A stretch of DNA of 64,000 bases, from assembly GCA_003963305.1 (NCBI GenBank), contig RXJR01000024.1, positions 186,001 to 250,000 of the forward strand, in the 5' to 3' direction. Position numbers and translations under genes: made by a program. This DNA is from Candidatus Melainabacteria bacterium (GTDB taxonomy: Bacteria; Cyanobacteriota; Vampirovibrionia; Obscuribacterales; Obscuribacteraceae). Positions 45,285 to 54,482 of this stretch are shown in pieces; the first letter of the stretch is position 1; the number at the start of each line of letters is the position of its first letter. The notes beneath the pieces are model-generated. The model was given only the letters and a program-made list of their open reading frames with translations, had not been told where the DNA came from and made no database searches.

Positions 45285-46184
45285 TCAAGTTGATTTCGGT
45301 GCCACTTGTTTGCCACCACGCAGGTGAAAGCTGGCGATTCTGAAATAAGCCAACCCCATCAACCCCAGGTAGGCAGGGGCATCCATATACCAACGCCCAT
45401 TGCGATAGTGTTTTTTCCAGAAGCGATACAGTCCACGATGCGATGACAAAATCATTTTGGCTTTTACTTGCTTGATTGACTGACCGTAATGGTGCACCAC
45501 TTTTGCACTCGGTGTGAACCAGATCTGCCAACCCTTTTGCTTGATGCGATAACACCAATCAACTTCTTCAAAGAGCATCCAGAAGCCCTCATCAAGCGTG
45601 CCGACATCATCGATGACCTCACGCTTGAGCATCAGGCAGGCGCCCTCGGGCTGGTCCACTTCGCGCTCGTCATCATGATTCCAATCAAGCATTTTGTATT
45701 CGCGAAATCGCGGTTGATCTGGAAATATTTTGCTCAATCCCATCAATTCATAGACCATGCCGTTGAAGGTGGGAAAGGCGCGACACGATCTCTGAATCGA
45801 GCCATCAGTATTTATCAGTTGAGGCGCAACAATGCCGGCTTTCGGATGACTGTCGAGAAAGTCCATAAGACACTTGAGTGCACCAGGCTTCACCTCCGTA
45901 TCCGGATTAAGAAGCAAAATCTTTTCACCCTTACAGATATTGATTGCCTGATTGTTCGCTTTAGCAAATCCCAGGTTGTCTGAATTAGCGATGAGATGAA
46001 CCCATGGAAAATCGCTGGACACCATCTGCGCCGAGCCATCCTTGGAGTCATTATCAACGAGGAAAACTTCGGTTTCGCCGGCTAGCAAATTGGAAGGATC
46101 GTCGAGTTCAGCCTTGACCGTCGTCAAAGAAGTGCGCAAGAGTTCTCGCGTGTTCCAGCTGACGATGACGATAGATAGTTTCAT
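45285..46184 (-). CDS. GT2 glycosyltransferase, WbbL/rhamnosyltransferase-like
   Basis: 299 aa GT-A enzyme: LSIVIVSWNTRELL, VFLVDNDSKDGS, NSDNLGFAKANNQAI, LLLNPDTEVKPGAL (metal-binding region) and GTLDEGFWMLFEEVDWCYRIKQKGW (the ED-Y motif of the group). These motifs are typical of dTDP-rhamnosyltransferases such as WbbL. It lies beside the rml genes, across a divergent intergenic region, which fits a rhamnose donor, although other sugars are possible. There is one weakly hydrophobic C-terminal stretch (AYLGLMGLAYFRIASF). Confidence 0.88.
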   Translation of the reverse strand: MKLSIVIVSWNTRELLRTSLTTVKAELDDPSNLLAGETEVFLVDNDSKDGSAQMVSSDFPWVHLIANSDNLGFAKANNQAINICKGEKILLLNPDTEVKPGALKCLMDFLDSHPKAGIVAPQLINTDGSIQRSCRAFPTFNGMVYELMGLSKIFPDQPRFREYKMLDWNHDDEREVDQPEGACLMLKREVIDDVGTLDEGFWMLFEEVDWCYRIKQKGWQIWFTPSAKVVHHYGQSIKQVKAKMILSSHRGLYRFWKKHYRNGRWYMDAPAYLGLMGLAYFRIASFHLRGGKQVAPKST

Positions 46185-46288
46185 TGCTGCATTGCTGCGT
46201 TTTCGGAGTCCAAATCAAACATTTTAGGACAATCAGCAACCTGATGGACTGTGCTGTGAACAAGTACACATAGTTTGTCTTGCGAAAA

Positions 46289-46563
46289 GTGATACCAAAT
46301 GAAAAGTATTAATCACATAGCTTCGCAGCAATTTATTAGAGCGCTCACATGTTTCAAATAGTGTCACCAAGCGAAATTAAAAGTCAAAAGGACCCGATAA
46401 GCACGGCAATCGGCACCGAATAATGCGACCAAACGAAAACAACGCATCGATTAGTTGATAATCACCATACGCCATAAGCTTTTCGTTTAGTCGCACTAAA
46501 AGAAATTGCACCATCAAATCGATATTCATAACGATTCGCCATCCAAGTTTCATTTAGTAGCAT
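46289..46563. promoter_or_regulatory. Five-copy 18-bp motif array in an AT-rich divergent region
   Basis: The 542-bp gap 46185-46726 is AT-rich and noncoding. Five copies of a motif with consensus RTGNNACYAARYGAAA occur: plus orientation at 46289, 46361 and 46423, and minus orientation at 46479-46496 and 46546-46563. The third and fourth copies form an inverted repeat (TGCGACCAAACGAAAA against TTTTCGTTTAGTCGCA, one mismatch). Spacings are about 56-72 bp. They look like binding sites for a regulator of the divergent GT2 and ATPase genes, or iteron-like remnants of a mobile element. Further on, a 17-codon signal-peptide-like frame (46603-46656) ends abruptly. Confidence 0.6.
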
Positions 46564-46726
46564 TAAACAAAACGTAAAACCAGATTTTTCAAATTCGATT
46601 CTATGAAAACTGCTAAAAAATTCGCAGTTGGAGTGGTGACGGTAACAGCTGAGTGACGGCCGACTGCTTAGAAAGCTCGCCCGGTGCTTAATTACAAACT
46701 CTAAGGAATTACCAGACCGACACCAG

Positions 46727-47914
46727 ATGAAACGCTACTTGCGTTTAGTACACCTACATGCAAGACTCGTCCTTATGAAGAATAGAAGTTTTTGGTTCAG
46801 ACAAGTCGAGGAAAGGTGGCAACGAGGCAATGCCATCTGGTTTTCCGGACTACCAGGAACCGGAAAGAGCCTGATTGCACAGAACCTGCCCCAGGTCGAA
46901 TATTTCGACTGCACACTTCCGAGTGTTCGACGAGAACTTGAACACCCCCTGGAATTTTTCGCACGCATAGGCGAGGGGCGTATCGTGCTCGACGAAATTA
47001 CACGGCTCGTCAATCCTCTGGCAATAATTTCGCTAGCCCGCCAGGTGTATCCACAAATCAGGCTCCTCGCAACCAGCTCATCTTCACTGGCGCTCGCCGC
47101 AGTCGGCAAAGATTTGACTGAGGAACGCATTGAAGAACTCTGGCTTACACCCATGGTCAGCAATGATCTTGCGGACTTCCTTCAACACGATCTTCAACAA
47201 CGTTTTCTTCGTGGAGGACTGCCTCCGTTCTTCCTTGCCGAAGGTTTCCCTGAACATGAGTTTCAGCAATGGATGGACGATTTCTGGTTCAACTCAGTGC
47301 AAAACCAATTTCGCCTGGAAAAGAAAACTTCACTGCAAAAATTCGCAGAGATGCTCATGATCAATAGCGGCGACATTTTCGAGGCGACAAGATACGCAGA
47401 ACCATGCGGTGTCAGCCGCACAACGATAACAAACTATCTGGCAGTGTTGGAGAAAACATACTTCGCCAATTTGCTGCGTCCCTTCAACTCGAGACGATCA
47501 ACGGAGATCATCGCAGCACCAAAGGTCTATGGCTTCGACACAGGTTTTATCGCATTCCATCGCGGCTGGAATCAACTGCGCCGATCAGATCTTGGACCAA
47601 TGTGGAAACACTTTGTGCTCAACGAATTGCATGCCAGCCTCCAAACCAGACAGTTCTACTATTGGCGCGATAAACGCAATCACGAAGTTGACTTTATTTT
47701 TGCTCGACGAATTCACACGCCTACTGCCATTGACTGCTCATGGTCCTCTTCTGAATATGATCCCACCGGTCTGCAGGCATTTCGCCGCCAGTATCCGAGC
47801 GGCGAAAACCTGATCGTCTGTCACGATGTGACGCAACCCTTTACTCGCACTTACAAAAAACTGACCGCGAAATTTGTCCCGCTCAATCAGGTTGTGGATG
47901 AATTAGTCTCGTAA
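46727..47914 (+). CDS. AAA_14/DUF4143-type ATPase
   Basis: 395 aa. Walker A SGLPGTGKS, Walker B RIVLDEI, sensor-like LLATSSSSLAL, then LRGGLPPFFLAE. A winged-helix-like part (YAEPCGVSRTTITNYLAVLEKTYF) and the C-terminal nuclease-fold-like block FYYWRDKRNHEVDFIF follow. This is the AAA_14 plus DUF4143 architecture found widely in archaea and bacteria, often of unclear function or in defence and mobile settings. The start is uncertain: neither ATG 46727 nor ATG 46775 has a good ribosome site. It is preceded by the repeat array and followed by glycan genes, with which it has no obvious link. Confidence 0.85.
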   Translation: MKRYLRLVHLHARLVLMKNRSFWFRQVEERWQRGNAIWFSGLPGTGKSLIAQNLPQVEYFDCTLPSVRRELEHPLEFFARIGEGRIVLDEITRLVNPLAIISLARQVYPQIRLLATSSSSLALAAVGKDLTEERIEELWLTPMVSNDLADFLQHDLQQRFLRGGLPPFFLAEGFPEHEFQQWMDDFWFNSVQNQFRLEKKTSLQKFAEMLMINSGDIFEATRYAEPCGVSRTTITNYLAVLEKTYFANLLRPFNSRRSTEIIAAPKVYGFDTGFIAFHRGWNQLRRSDLGPMWKHFVLNELHASLQTRQFYYWRDKRNHEVDFIFARRIHTPTAIDCSWSSSEYDPTGLQAFRRQYPSGENLIVCHDVTQPFTRTYKKLTAKFVPLNQVVDELVS

Positions 47915-48027
47915 TGTGTGAAAACAACTGAGTAACTTACTGAGTAACTTACTGATCAAATTTGACTAAGTTTTGGCACGTCTCTTCGCTGCCACAGTAC
48001 AATCACTCCACACAAACGGAGCCGGTT

Positions 48028-48597
48028 GTGCTGAAAGCTCTTAAACGAATCACTGACGTCGCAATCTCTACCACTGCCCTGGTAGGTCTCGCGCCCGTTC
48101 TGGCAGCGGTAGCTATCGCCATTAAGAGCGATTCAAAGGGTCCGATCATCTTCAAGCAAAAGCGCGTTGGACTGAACGGTGAATTGTTTGAAATTTATAA
48201 GTTTCGCACGATGTTTTACGGCACACCTGACGTGCCGACAGACCAGATGCTGAAAATGCCCAGCCCGATAACCAAAGTCGGTGCGTTCTTGCGCAAAACG
48301 AGCCTGGATGAACTTCCTCAATTGGTTAACGTCCTTAAAGGCGAGATGAGTTTGGTTGGGCCGCGCCCGGCTCTGTATAATCAGACCGAGCTAACGGCGA
48401 TGCGGCAAGAGTCAGGCGTTCTCAAGTTTCCGCCCGGAATTACGGGATGGGCACAAGTCAACGGTCGCGACGAACTGCCCGATGATGTCAAAGTCGAGGC
48501 AGACAAGTGGTACTGCGACCACTGGAACTACTGGCTCGATTGGCAGATTATTTTTTCCACGTTTGGTGCTGTCGTCAGCAAGCGTGGTGCGTTCTAG
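48028..48597 (+). CDS. Initiating polyprenyl-phosphate sugar-1-phosphate transferase
   Basis: 189 aa from a GTG at 48028 with GGAG 6 bp upstream; a TTG at 47962 would add 22 residues. One N-terminal membrane segment (TDVAISTTALVGLAPVLAAVA), then PIIFKQKRVGLNGELFEIYKFRTM, FLRKTSLDELPQLVNVLKGEMSLVGPRP and PGITGWAQVNGRDEL. These are the conserved blocks of the bacterial sugar transferase family (PF02397; WbaP/PglC-type core). It transfers a sugar-1-phosphate to undecaprenyl phosphate to begin a glycan chain. It sits 30 bp before rmlA. Confidence 0.94.
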   Translation: MLKALKRITDVAISTTALVGLAPVLAAVAIAIKSDSKGPIIFKQKRVGLNGELFEIYKFRTMFYGTPDVPTDQMLKMPSPITKVGAFLRKTSLDELPQLVNVLKGEMSLVGPRPALYNQTELTAMRQESGVLKFPPGITGWAQVNGRDELPDDVKVEADKWYCDHWNYWLDWQIIFSTFGAVVSKRGAF

Positions 48598-48627
48598 GTT
48601 CTGACGACTAGAGATACAGGCGGAAAA

Positions 48628-49701
48628 ATGAAGGGACTAATCTTAAGCGGCGGCAAAGGCACTCGCATGCGTCCGATCACGCATACAGCAGCAAAGCAAT
48701 TGCTGCCGGTAGCGAACAAACCGATTCTATTCTATGGAATCGAAGCGTTGATATCCGCAGGCATACGAGAAATTGCCATCATCATCAGCCCTGAAACCGG
48801 CAATGATGTACGCGAATCAGTCGGCAACGGCGATCGCTGGGGCATCAAAATCGAATATGTGCTGCAAGACGAACCGCTCGGGCTCGCTCACGCAGTAAAG
48901 ACTGCCAGACCATTTCTGAAAGACGATCCGTTTGTTATGTATCTGGGTGACAACCTGATCAAAGATGGCGTAGGTCCTCTGGTTAAGCGCTTTGAAGAGG
49001 GAAAAGCCGACGCATTTATCTTGCTCAAAGAAGTCGAAAATCCAAGTTCATTCGGCGTAGCCCAGCTCAACGAAGACGGCAGAATTCTTTGCCTTGAAGA
49101 AAAGCCTGCCAAGCCAAAATCCAATCTGGCCCTGGTCGGAGTCTATCTGTTCAACAAGAATATCCACACCGCAATCGACCAGATCAAACCAAGCAAGCGG
49201 GGCGAGCTGGAAATCACCGACGCCATTCAACAGCTCATCTCTACCGGACACCACGTTGACAGCCACATTCTCAGGAGCTGGTGGCTGGACACAGGGAAGA
49301 AAGACGACATGCTGGAAGCCAACCGCGTTGTGCTCGACGAGATGACAGACGTCTCCATGCTGGGCACCACTGATAGTGCTTCACGAATCTCAGGCAGAGT
49401 ACACGTCGGAAAAGGCAGTCAGCTGAAAAATTGCATCGTGCGCGGCCCGGCCATGATCGGTGAAGACTGCTTCCTGGAAGACAGCTACGTTGGACCGTTC
49501 ACCTCAATCGGCGATGGTGCAAGGGTTTCACATGCTGAAATCGAACACTGCATTTTGCGCGAGCACTGCCAGATCGTCGACTTCCATGGACGTATAGAAG
49601 ATTCTTTGATCGGTGTCAACGTCGAACTTAAACGAAGCAACAGCAAACCAATTGCATTTAGATTAATGATCGGTGATGACAGCAAAGTTGAAGTTGTCTG
49701 A
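48628..49701 (+). CDS. rmlA: Glucose-1-phosphate thymidylyltransferase, long form
   Basis: 357 aa. Nucleotidyltransferase signature LSGGKGTRMRPITHTAAKQLLPV, metal-site YLGDNL, EEKPAKPKSNLALVGVYLF and RSWWLDTGKKDDMLEAN. The C-terminal ~100 residues are left-handed beta-helix repeats (GKGSQLKNCIVRGPAMIGEDC), as in the long RmlA type, about 60 residues longer than enteric RmlA. It makes dTDP-glucose from glucose-1-phosphate and dTTP, the first step to dTDP-rhamnose. rmlB follows after 167 bp. Confidence 0.93.
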   Translation: MKGLILSGGKGTRMRPITHTAAKQLLPVANKPILFYGIEALISAGIREIAIIISPETGNDVRESVGNGDRWGIKIEYVLQDEPLGLAHAVKTARPFLKDDPFVMYLGDNLIKDGVGPLVKRFEEGKADAFILLKEVENPSSFGVAQLNEDGRILCLEEKPAKPKSNLALVGVYLFNKNIHTAIDQIKPSKRGELEITDAIQQLISTGHHVDSHILRSWWLDTGKKDDMLEANRVVLDEMTDVSMLGTTDSASRISGRVHVGKGSQLKNCIVRGPAMIGEDCFLEDSYVGPFTSIGDGARVSHAEIEHCILREHCQIVDFHGRIEDSLIGVNVELKRSNSKPIAFRLMIGDDSKVEVV

Positions 49702-49868
49702 GCGCCAGCCATTCAGTCCTGACAACTTCATTAGACAAGATTCACTGCAGATCGGCTGCACATTATTTCTCTCACGTTGACCACGGCGGGGTTGTCACTG
49801 GACAATTGCTCCTGACGATTGGAAACCTTTGCGGTTGTCAAGTTTTCAGGATTACCGAGGAGAACTAA

Positions 49869-50918
49869 ATGCAATTACTCATCACCGGCGGACTGGGCTT
49901 CATTGGAAGCAATCTGGTGCGCTACTTGTTGAATAATCATCCGGACTACACGATCATCAATCTAGATGCCGTTACCTACGCGGGACATCCAGAGAACTTA
50001 TCAGACGTATCCGACAACCCACGTTATAAGTTCGTCAAAGGAGAGATCCAGGACGCAACCCTCGTCAACGATATCGTCTCAGGCAAACGTTTCGGAAAGA
50101 TTGACGGCATTATCAACCTGGCTGCGGAAAGTCACGTAGATCGGTCGATTTCAGACCCCGCTGTGTTCGTCGAAACCAACGTAATGGGCACACAGGTGCT
50201 TTTGGAAGCAGCTTTCAAACACGGCAAGTTGCCGACCGGCGGATTCCGCATCAAATATGTACAAGTATCGACCGACGAAGTTTATGGATCGCTTGGGCCA
50301 ACCGGACTGTTTACCGAAGAGACTCCGCTTCAGCCAAACAGCCCATACTCAGCCAGCAAGACTGCAGCTGATTTGCTCTGCAGAGCTTACTTCCACACTT
50401 TCAATTTCCCAGCCGTAATCACACGCTGCTCAAACAACTATGGACCATATCAGCATCCAGAAAAATTGATTCCTCTCTTCATCACGAACTGCTTTGCCAA
50501 CAAGCAAGTGCCGGTTTATGGAGACGGACTGAATGTGCGCGATTGGTTGCATGTAGAAGACCACTGCGCGGCAATCGATCTGGCATTCCACAAAGGAGTT
50601 CCAGGCGAGGTGTACAACATCGGTGGAAACAACGAACGCACCAACATGCAGATCACTCAATTGATCTTGAAGGAATGCGGAAAGGGTCCTGAACTCATCA
50701 AGTACGTTGAAGACCGACTTGGACATGACCGCAGATATGCTATCGATTCAAGCAAAATTCAAAGAGAACTGGGCTGGACGCCTAAGCACACCTTTGAAAC
50801 AGGTATCTACCAGACAATTAACTGGTACAAGACAAACACAGCCTGGTTGAACGCCGTGACGAAACCGGAGTTCGCTCCGCCTGTCGTGCCAGCCCCAACC
50901 CCAACGGTTGCGGTTTAG
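49869..50918 (+). CDS. rmlB: dTDP-glucose 4,6-dehydratase
   Basis: 349 aa extended SDR: GGLGFIGSNLVRYL (NAD loop), NLDAVTYAGHPENL, NLAAESHVDRSI, STDEVYG (Thr135-Asp136-Glu137 catalytic triad portion), YSASK (Tyr160, Lys164), RCSNNYGPYQHPEKLIP and VYGDGLNVRDWLHVEDHC. It converts dTDP-glucose to dTDP-4-keto-6-deoxyglucose. GAGGAGA lies just before the ATG. A terminator follows the gene, so rmlD is probably transcribed separately. Confidence 0.96.
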   Translation: MQLLITGGLGFIGSNLVRYLLNNHPDYTIINLDAVTYAGHPENLSDVSDNPRYKFVKGEIQDATLVNDIVSGKRFGKIDGIINLAAESHVDRSISDPAVFVETNVMGTQVLLEAAFKHGKLPTGGFRIKYVQVSTDEVYGSLGPTGLFTEETPLQPNSPYSASKTAADLLCRAYFHTFNFPAVITRCSNNYGPYQHPEKLIPLFITNCFANKQVPVYGDGLNVRDWLHVEDHCAAIDLAFHKGVPGEVYNIGGNNERTNMQITQLILKECGKGPELIKYVEDRLGHDRRYAIDSSKIQRELGWTPKHTFETGIYQTINWYKTNTAWLNAVTKPEFAPPVVPAPTPTVAV

Positions 50919-50949
50919 TTCGCCAGCAAGCTGCTGTAATGGAATCTGG

Positions 50950-50980
50950 AGGTCCGCATCACTAGATGCGGACCTTTGCT
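50950..50980 (+). terminator. Intrinsic terminator after rmlB
   Basis: AGGTCCGCATC (50950-50960) and GATGCGGACCT (50965-50975) form a perfect 11-bp stem with an ACTA loop, followed by TTGCTTTT. It separates rmlB from rmlD. Confidence 0.92.
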
Positions 50981-51083
50981 TTTGAAGTACCTAGAAACTG
51001 CGGGCCTGACTTGCTATCATGGCGTCTGGCTGTGAAGAATCGGTAATGGAGGCGTGGCGCTGCCACGGATCTGAATGGAAACG

Positions 51084-51947
51084 ATGAAACTTTTGGTCAC
51101 CGGCGCTGGTGGCATGTTAGGTCAAGCATTATCTGCGTGTCTTCAGTCACGCGGACACAACGTCATCAGTGTGCCGAAAGAGAAGCTCGACGTCACCAAC
51201 TATAATCAATGCCTCGAAACCATCGAAGATCTCGCGCCTGATCTGATCATTCACTGCGGCGCTTACACAAAAGTAGATCAAGCAGAATCAGAGCCCAATC
51301 TCGCCTATCACATCAACGGATACGGCACAGAGAACTTAGCAGTTGCCTGCAATATTTTCGAAACACCAATGCTCTACTTCAGCTCAGATTACGTATTCGA
51401 CGGCGAGCAAAATCAGCCTTACACTCCCTGGGATGCTACCCGCCCGCTCTCCATCTATGGAAAGAGCAAACTGGCTGGAGAAAAAGCCGTACAGCGTCAC
51501 CTTCAGCGCTTCTACATCGTGCGCACCAGCTGGCTCTACGGTCCAAACGGCAAAAACTTCGTCGACACGATTTCTTCCATGGCAAATGACCGCAAAACCC
51601 TGCGCGTCGTCTCTGACCAGATTGGCTCTCCAACATGCACTTTGAGTCTTTCTGAAACAGTTGCCGATCTGATCACGACAGGCAGATGGGGCGTCTACCA
51701 CGGCACCGATGATGGCGTGACGAGCTGGTACGAATTTGCCAAAGAAATTTTGCGCGATCGCGATAACGAAGTAATTCCGATAGCGACAAGCGAAATGCCG
51801 CGCCCTGCAACACGCCCGAAATATTCAGTGCTCGACAAAACCACCCTGATCAATACAATCGGTCGGGAGTTGCCGCCCTGGCAAGAATCGCTGAAAACTT
51901 ACCTGCAGCTGCATTCCGGACAAAAAGCGGCAGCGACTAGCGGCTAG
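51084..51947 (+). CDS. rmlD: dTDP-4-dehydrorhamnose reductase
   Basis: About 287 aa from ATG 51084; another ATG lies three codons upstream at 51075. NAD(P) loop LVTGAGGMLGQAL, IIHCGAYTKVDQAESEP, YFSSDYVFDGEQNQPYTPWD, YGKSKLAGE (Tyr-x3-Lys) and VRTSWLYGPNGKNFV. It reduces dTDP-4-keto-rhamnose to dTDP-rhamnose. It is separated from rmlB by a terminator and followed by rmlC. A hairpin with arms CGACTAG/CTAGTCG (51934-51950) spans its stop codon. Confidence 0.95.
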   Translation: MKLLVTGAGGMLGQALSACLQSRGHNVISVPKEKLDVTNYNQCLETIEDLAPDLIIHCGAYTKVDQAESEPNLAYHINGYGTENLAVACNIFETPMLYFSSDYVFDGEQNQPYTPWDATRPLSIYGKSKLAGEKAVQRHLQRFYIVRTSWLYGPNGKNFVDTISSMANDRKTLRVVSDQIGSPTCTLSLSETVADLITTGRWGVYHGTDDGVTSWYEFAKEILRDRDNEVIPIATSEMPRPATRPKYSVLDKTTLINTIGRELPPWQESLKTYLQLHSGQKAAATSG

Positions 51948-52106
51948 TCGACCGGAATGAAAACCTTTTGAAAGGTCGTAGCGTTAGAGTAACTACACCT
52001 TCGCAAAGCGGCACAAGTCTGGACTTAAGCGGGTCTTGGCTGGTATTCTTTAGTCTTGTCATATGCTCGATTAGCACAACTTTTCTGAAAAGGCGCTTAA
52101 CTTCTC

Positions 52107-52661
52107 ATGCTCAAACCGTTGACTAAAGACGCTATTGGTGGCGACTACTGCAGTGCACTCTCAGTGCAGGATTACTCGAAGAAGGTCACTATCGAAGGTG
52201 TCCAGCTGATCAACCTCAACATGTTCGTTGATGATGGCGGGGCTTTAGCCGAAATTGTTCGTCTCGACGAACAAGGAAATCTGCTGATTTTGCCCGAATT
52301 CAAAGTACGTCAAAGCACCTACTCACAAATGCTTCCGGGCACAATCAAAGCTTTCCACCTGCACTACAACCAGGAAGATGTGTGGTTTATCATTCCGCAA
52401 GATCGTCTTCTGATCGGCTTGTTTGACGCGAGAAAAGACTCACCGACTTACAACAAGACTATGCGTTTTGTTCTGGGAGCCGGTCGAGCGCAGGCTCTCT
52501 ACATTCCCAGAGGGGTAGCCCACGGTCTGGCGAATGTCGGAACCCAGCCTGCGAACATGATTTACTTCGTCAACCAATGCTTTGACGCCACTAACCCTGA
52601 CGAGCATCGCTTGCCATGGGATATCCTCGGCGAAGATTTCTGGGAAGTCAAAAAAGGCTAA
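52107..52661 (+). CDS. rmlC: dTDP-4-dehydrorhamnose 3,5-epimerase
   Basis: 184 aa cupin-fold enzyme: FKVRQSTYSQMLPGTIKAFHLHYNQEDVW contains the active-site His region, then LYIPRGVAHGLANVG (second His motif) and YFVNQCFDATNPDEHRLPWD. It epimerises C3 and C5 of dTDP-4-keto-6-deoxyglucose. The first ~40 residues (AIGGDYCSALSVQDYSKKVTIEGV) are slightly longer than in enteric RmlC. It is followed after 70 bp by a GT4 gene. With rmlA, rmlB and rmlD it completes the dTDP-L-rhamnose pathway. Confidence 0.92.
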   Translation: MLKPLTKDAIGGDYCSALSVQDYSKKVTIEGVQLINLNMFVDDGGALAEIVRLDEQGNLLILPEFKVRQSTYSQMLPGTIKAFHLHYNQEDVWFIIPQDRLLIGLFDARKDSPTYNKTMRFVLGAGRAQALYIPRGVAHGLANVGTQPANMIYFVNQCFDATNPDEHRLPWDILGEDFWEVKKG

Positions 52662-52731
52662 ATTCTGTCTCACAAGACAAACCGCATCGTTCAACTTGGA
52701 ATCCCTTTAGATCCCCTGCGAAGTAAACGCC

Positions 52732-54330
52732 ATGCGAATTTGTCTTATCTCACGCGAATACCCGCCTGAGACCGGCTGGGGAGGCATCGGAGCCTACACT
52801 TATCAACATGCGAACGCACTGGCTGCGCTCGGGCACGACGTTGAAGTAATTGCACTGGCTCGAAAAGAAGATGTCGTCGAACCACCAATCGCAAACGGCG
52901 CGGAAGATCCATCCCGCCATGTGATTCCTTTGCACAGAGCAGTCTGGGGTCGACTGCTGGATGAACTGGCAACGATCTGGATTTCGCTTCCCTACAGTCA
53001 TTACCTGTTCAAATCGACAATTGCACTGTGGAATAAATTCATCGAGCTCCATGCCAAAGAGCCATTTGATGTCGTGGAAGCGCCCGAGCATCTGGCAGAA
53101 GGTCTGGCAATCGCAATGACGAAGTCGTGTCCGCTTGTAGTGCGACTGCACACACCACACTTCAAATTTGTCGCGGAACGCTACCACAACCTGGTTCCTT
53201 CCTTCGATCACAATCTCTTCGGCATGCTGGAAAGACTGACTATCCTCAATGCAGATGCGGTTTCATCGCCAAGCAAGGAATTAGCTCAATATGTCTCTTT
53301 CAACTGCGGCTACGATGCTGAATCTATTCACATCGTCAGAAACGGCGTCGACCTGAACAAATTTACGCCAGAAGGCAAGCGCTCACTCACCCCAACAGAT
53401 CGAGTGACAGTAATGTTTGCCGGAAGACTCGAGGAAAGAAAAGGAATTCACCAGTTAATCGATGCCATTCCGCAGGTGCTCGAGCAAACCAGGAATGTGC
53501 GATTTATCATCGTCGGTCGTGACATGAAAGTGGGAAAACGCTCCGTCGCGCGAACCGTTAAAAGCAGACTGGCAGCAAGCGGAGCCCAAGATTACGTTCA
53601 ATTCGTGGACCATGTGCAGCTTTCAGAAATGCCGTCATTTTATCGCTCGGCTGATATATGCGTGGTTCCATCGCTCTATGAAAATGCACCATATACAGTG
53701 CTGGAAGCAATGGCTTGCGGCAAACCAGTGATCGCTACCAATTCAGGCGGAACGCCTGAATACATCGACGAAGGCGCAACTGGTTACATCGTGCCGCCGG
53801 GCCGTTCCACCGAACTTGCGGCAGCAATTGTCAAATTGGCCATCTCTCCTGAACGTCGCACCACTTTTGGAGAAGCCGCTCGCAGGAAAGCTGAGGCGAC
53901 GCTGGAGTGCCGCACTGTAGCGCAGCAGCAGATTCAAGTTTATGAGGAAGCGATTGTTGAATATCGCCAGTCAAAGCAATACGCACAATACCGCAAGTCG
54001 CCTGAAGAAGCATTTGCAGATGTTCGCGATCTGATCTATTCATACCATCAAAATCTTTATCAGCTCATCTACGTACACTCACTTTCCTTCCGAATCAAAC
54101 ACTGGTTGAATCTGGTGCTGAAGAGACCGAAACTATGCGCCGCCAAGGCACTACTTTCACCTCTCAACATGGCTCACGGATTGTTCGGCAACAAGTCATC
54201 TATGCTTGAAACCTGGACACAAAAGCTAGATGGCGATATCAGATCGAAGGAAGCCGAGCGAGAGGAACTATTCAAATCATTTATTGGCTATAGCGTGCAA
54301 ACTTCAGCCCGGAGACGACCCGATAACTGA
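52732..54330 (+). CDS. GT4 glycosyltransferase with the shared C-terminal extension
   Basis: 532 aa, a close paralogue of the 15554 product: MRICLISREYPPETGWGGIGAY, VMFAGRLEERKGIHQLIDAI, and YENAPYTVLEAMACGKPVIATNSGG (donor-site Glu pair). The last ~120 residues carry YHQNLYQLIYVHSLSFRIKHW, a diverged form of the MLYDLLY motif, and a charged end. Its place after rmlC suggests it transfers rhamnose or acts on a rhamnose-containing glycan, though this is only by position. Confidence 0.9.
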   Translation: MRICLISREYPPETGWGGIGAYTYQHANALAALGHDVEVIALARKEDVVEPPIANGAEDPSRHVIPLHRAVWGRLLDELATIWISLPYSHYLFKSTIALWNKFIELHAKEPFDVVEAPEHLAEGLAIAMTKSCPLVVRLHTPHFKFVAERYHNLVPSFDHNLFGMLERLTILNADAVSSPSKELAQYVSFNCGYDAESIHIVRNGVDLNKFTPEGKRSLTPTDRVTVMFAGRLEERKGIHQLIDAIPQVLEQTRNVRFIIVGRDMKVGKRSVARTVKSRLAASGAQDYVQFVDHVQLSEMPSFYRSADICVVPSLYENAPYTVLEAMACGKPVIATNSGGTPEYIDEGATGYIVPPGRSTELAAAIVKLAISPERRTTFGEAARRKAEATLECRTVAQQQIQVYEEAIVEYRQSKQYAQYRKSPEEAFADVRDLIYSYHQNLYQLIYVHSLSFRIKHWLNLVLKRPKLCAAKALLSPLNMAHGLFGNKSSMLETWTQKLDGDIRSKEAEREELFKSFIGYSVQTSARRRPDN

Positions 54331-54482
54331 ATCATCTTAGCCACTCAGCCGCAAGCCGACTAACCGAAAACCGCGCCCACTAAATGCTACGCGGGCGGTG
54401 TCAAAGCAACGACCCACTATTAATGCTATTAAGTTCAAATCCCGGGCATAAATAGAATTAGGCTGCTAATAGAGTTGAGCGA

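Noticed and set aside
46289-46563. CRISPR-like repeats near the AAA ATPase
   Set aside because: The motif is 18 bp, in both orientations and at unequal spacing, so it fits binding sites better than a CRISPR.
46727-47914. Defence island interpretation of the ATPase region
   Set aside because: A lone AAA_14/DUF4143 gene with no nuclease, methylase or other defence gene nearby is not enough evidence.
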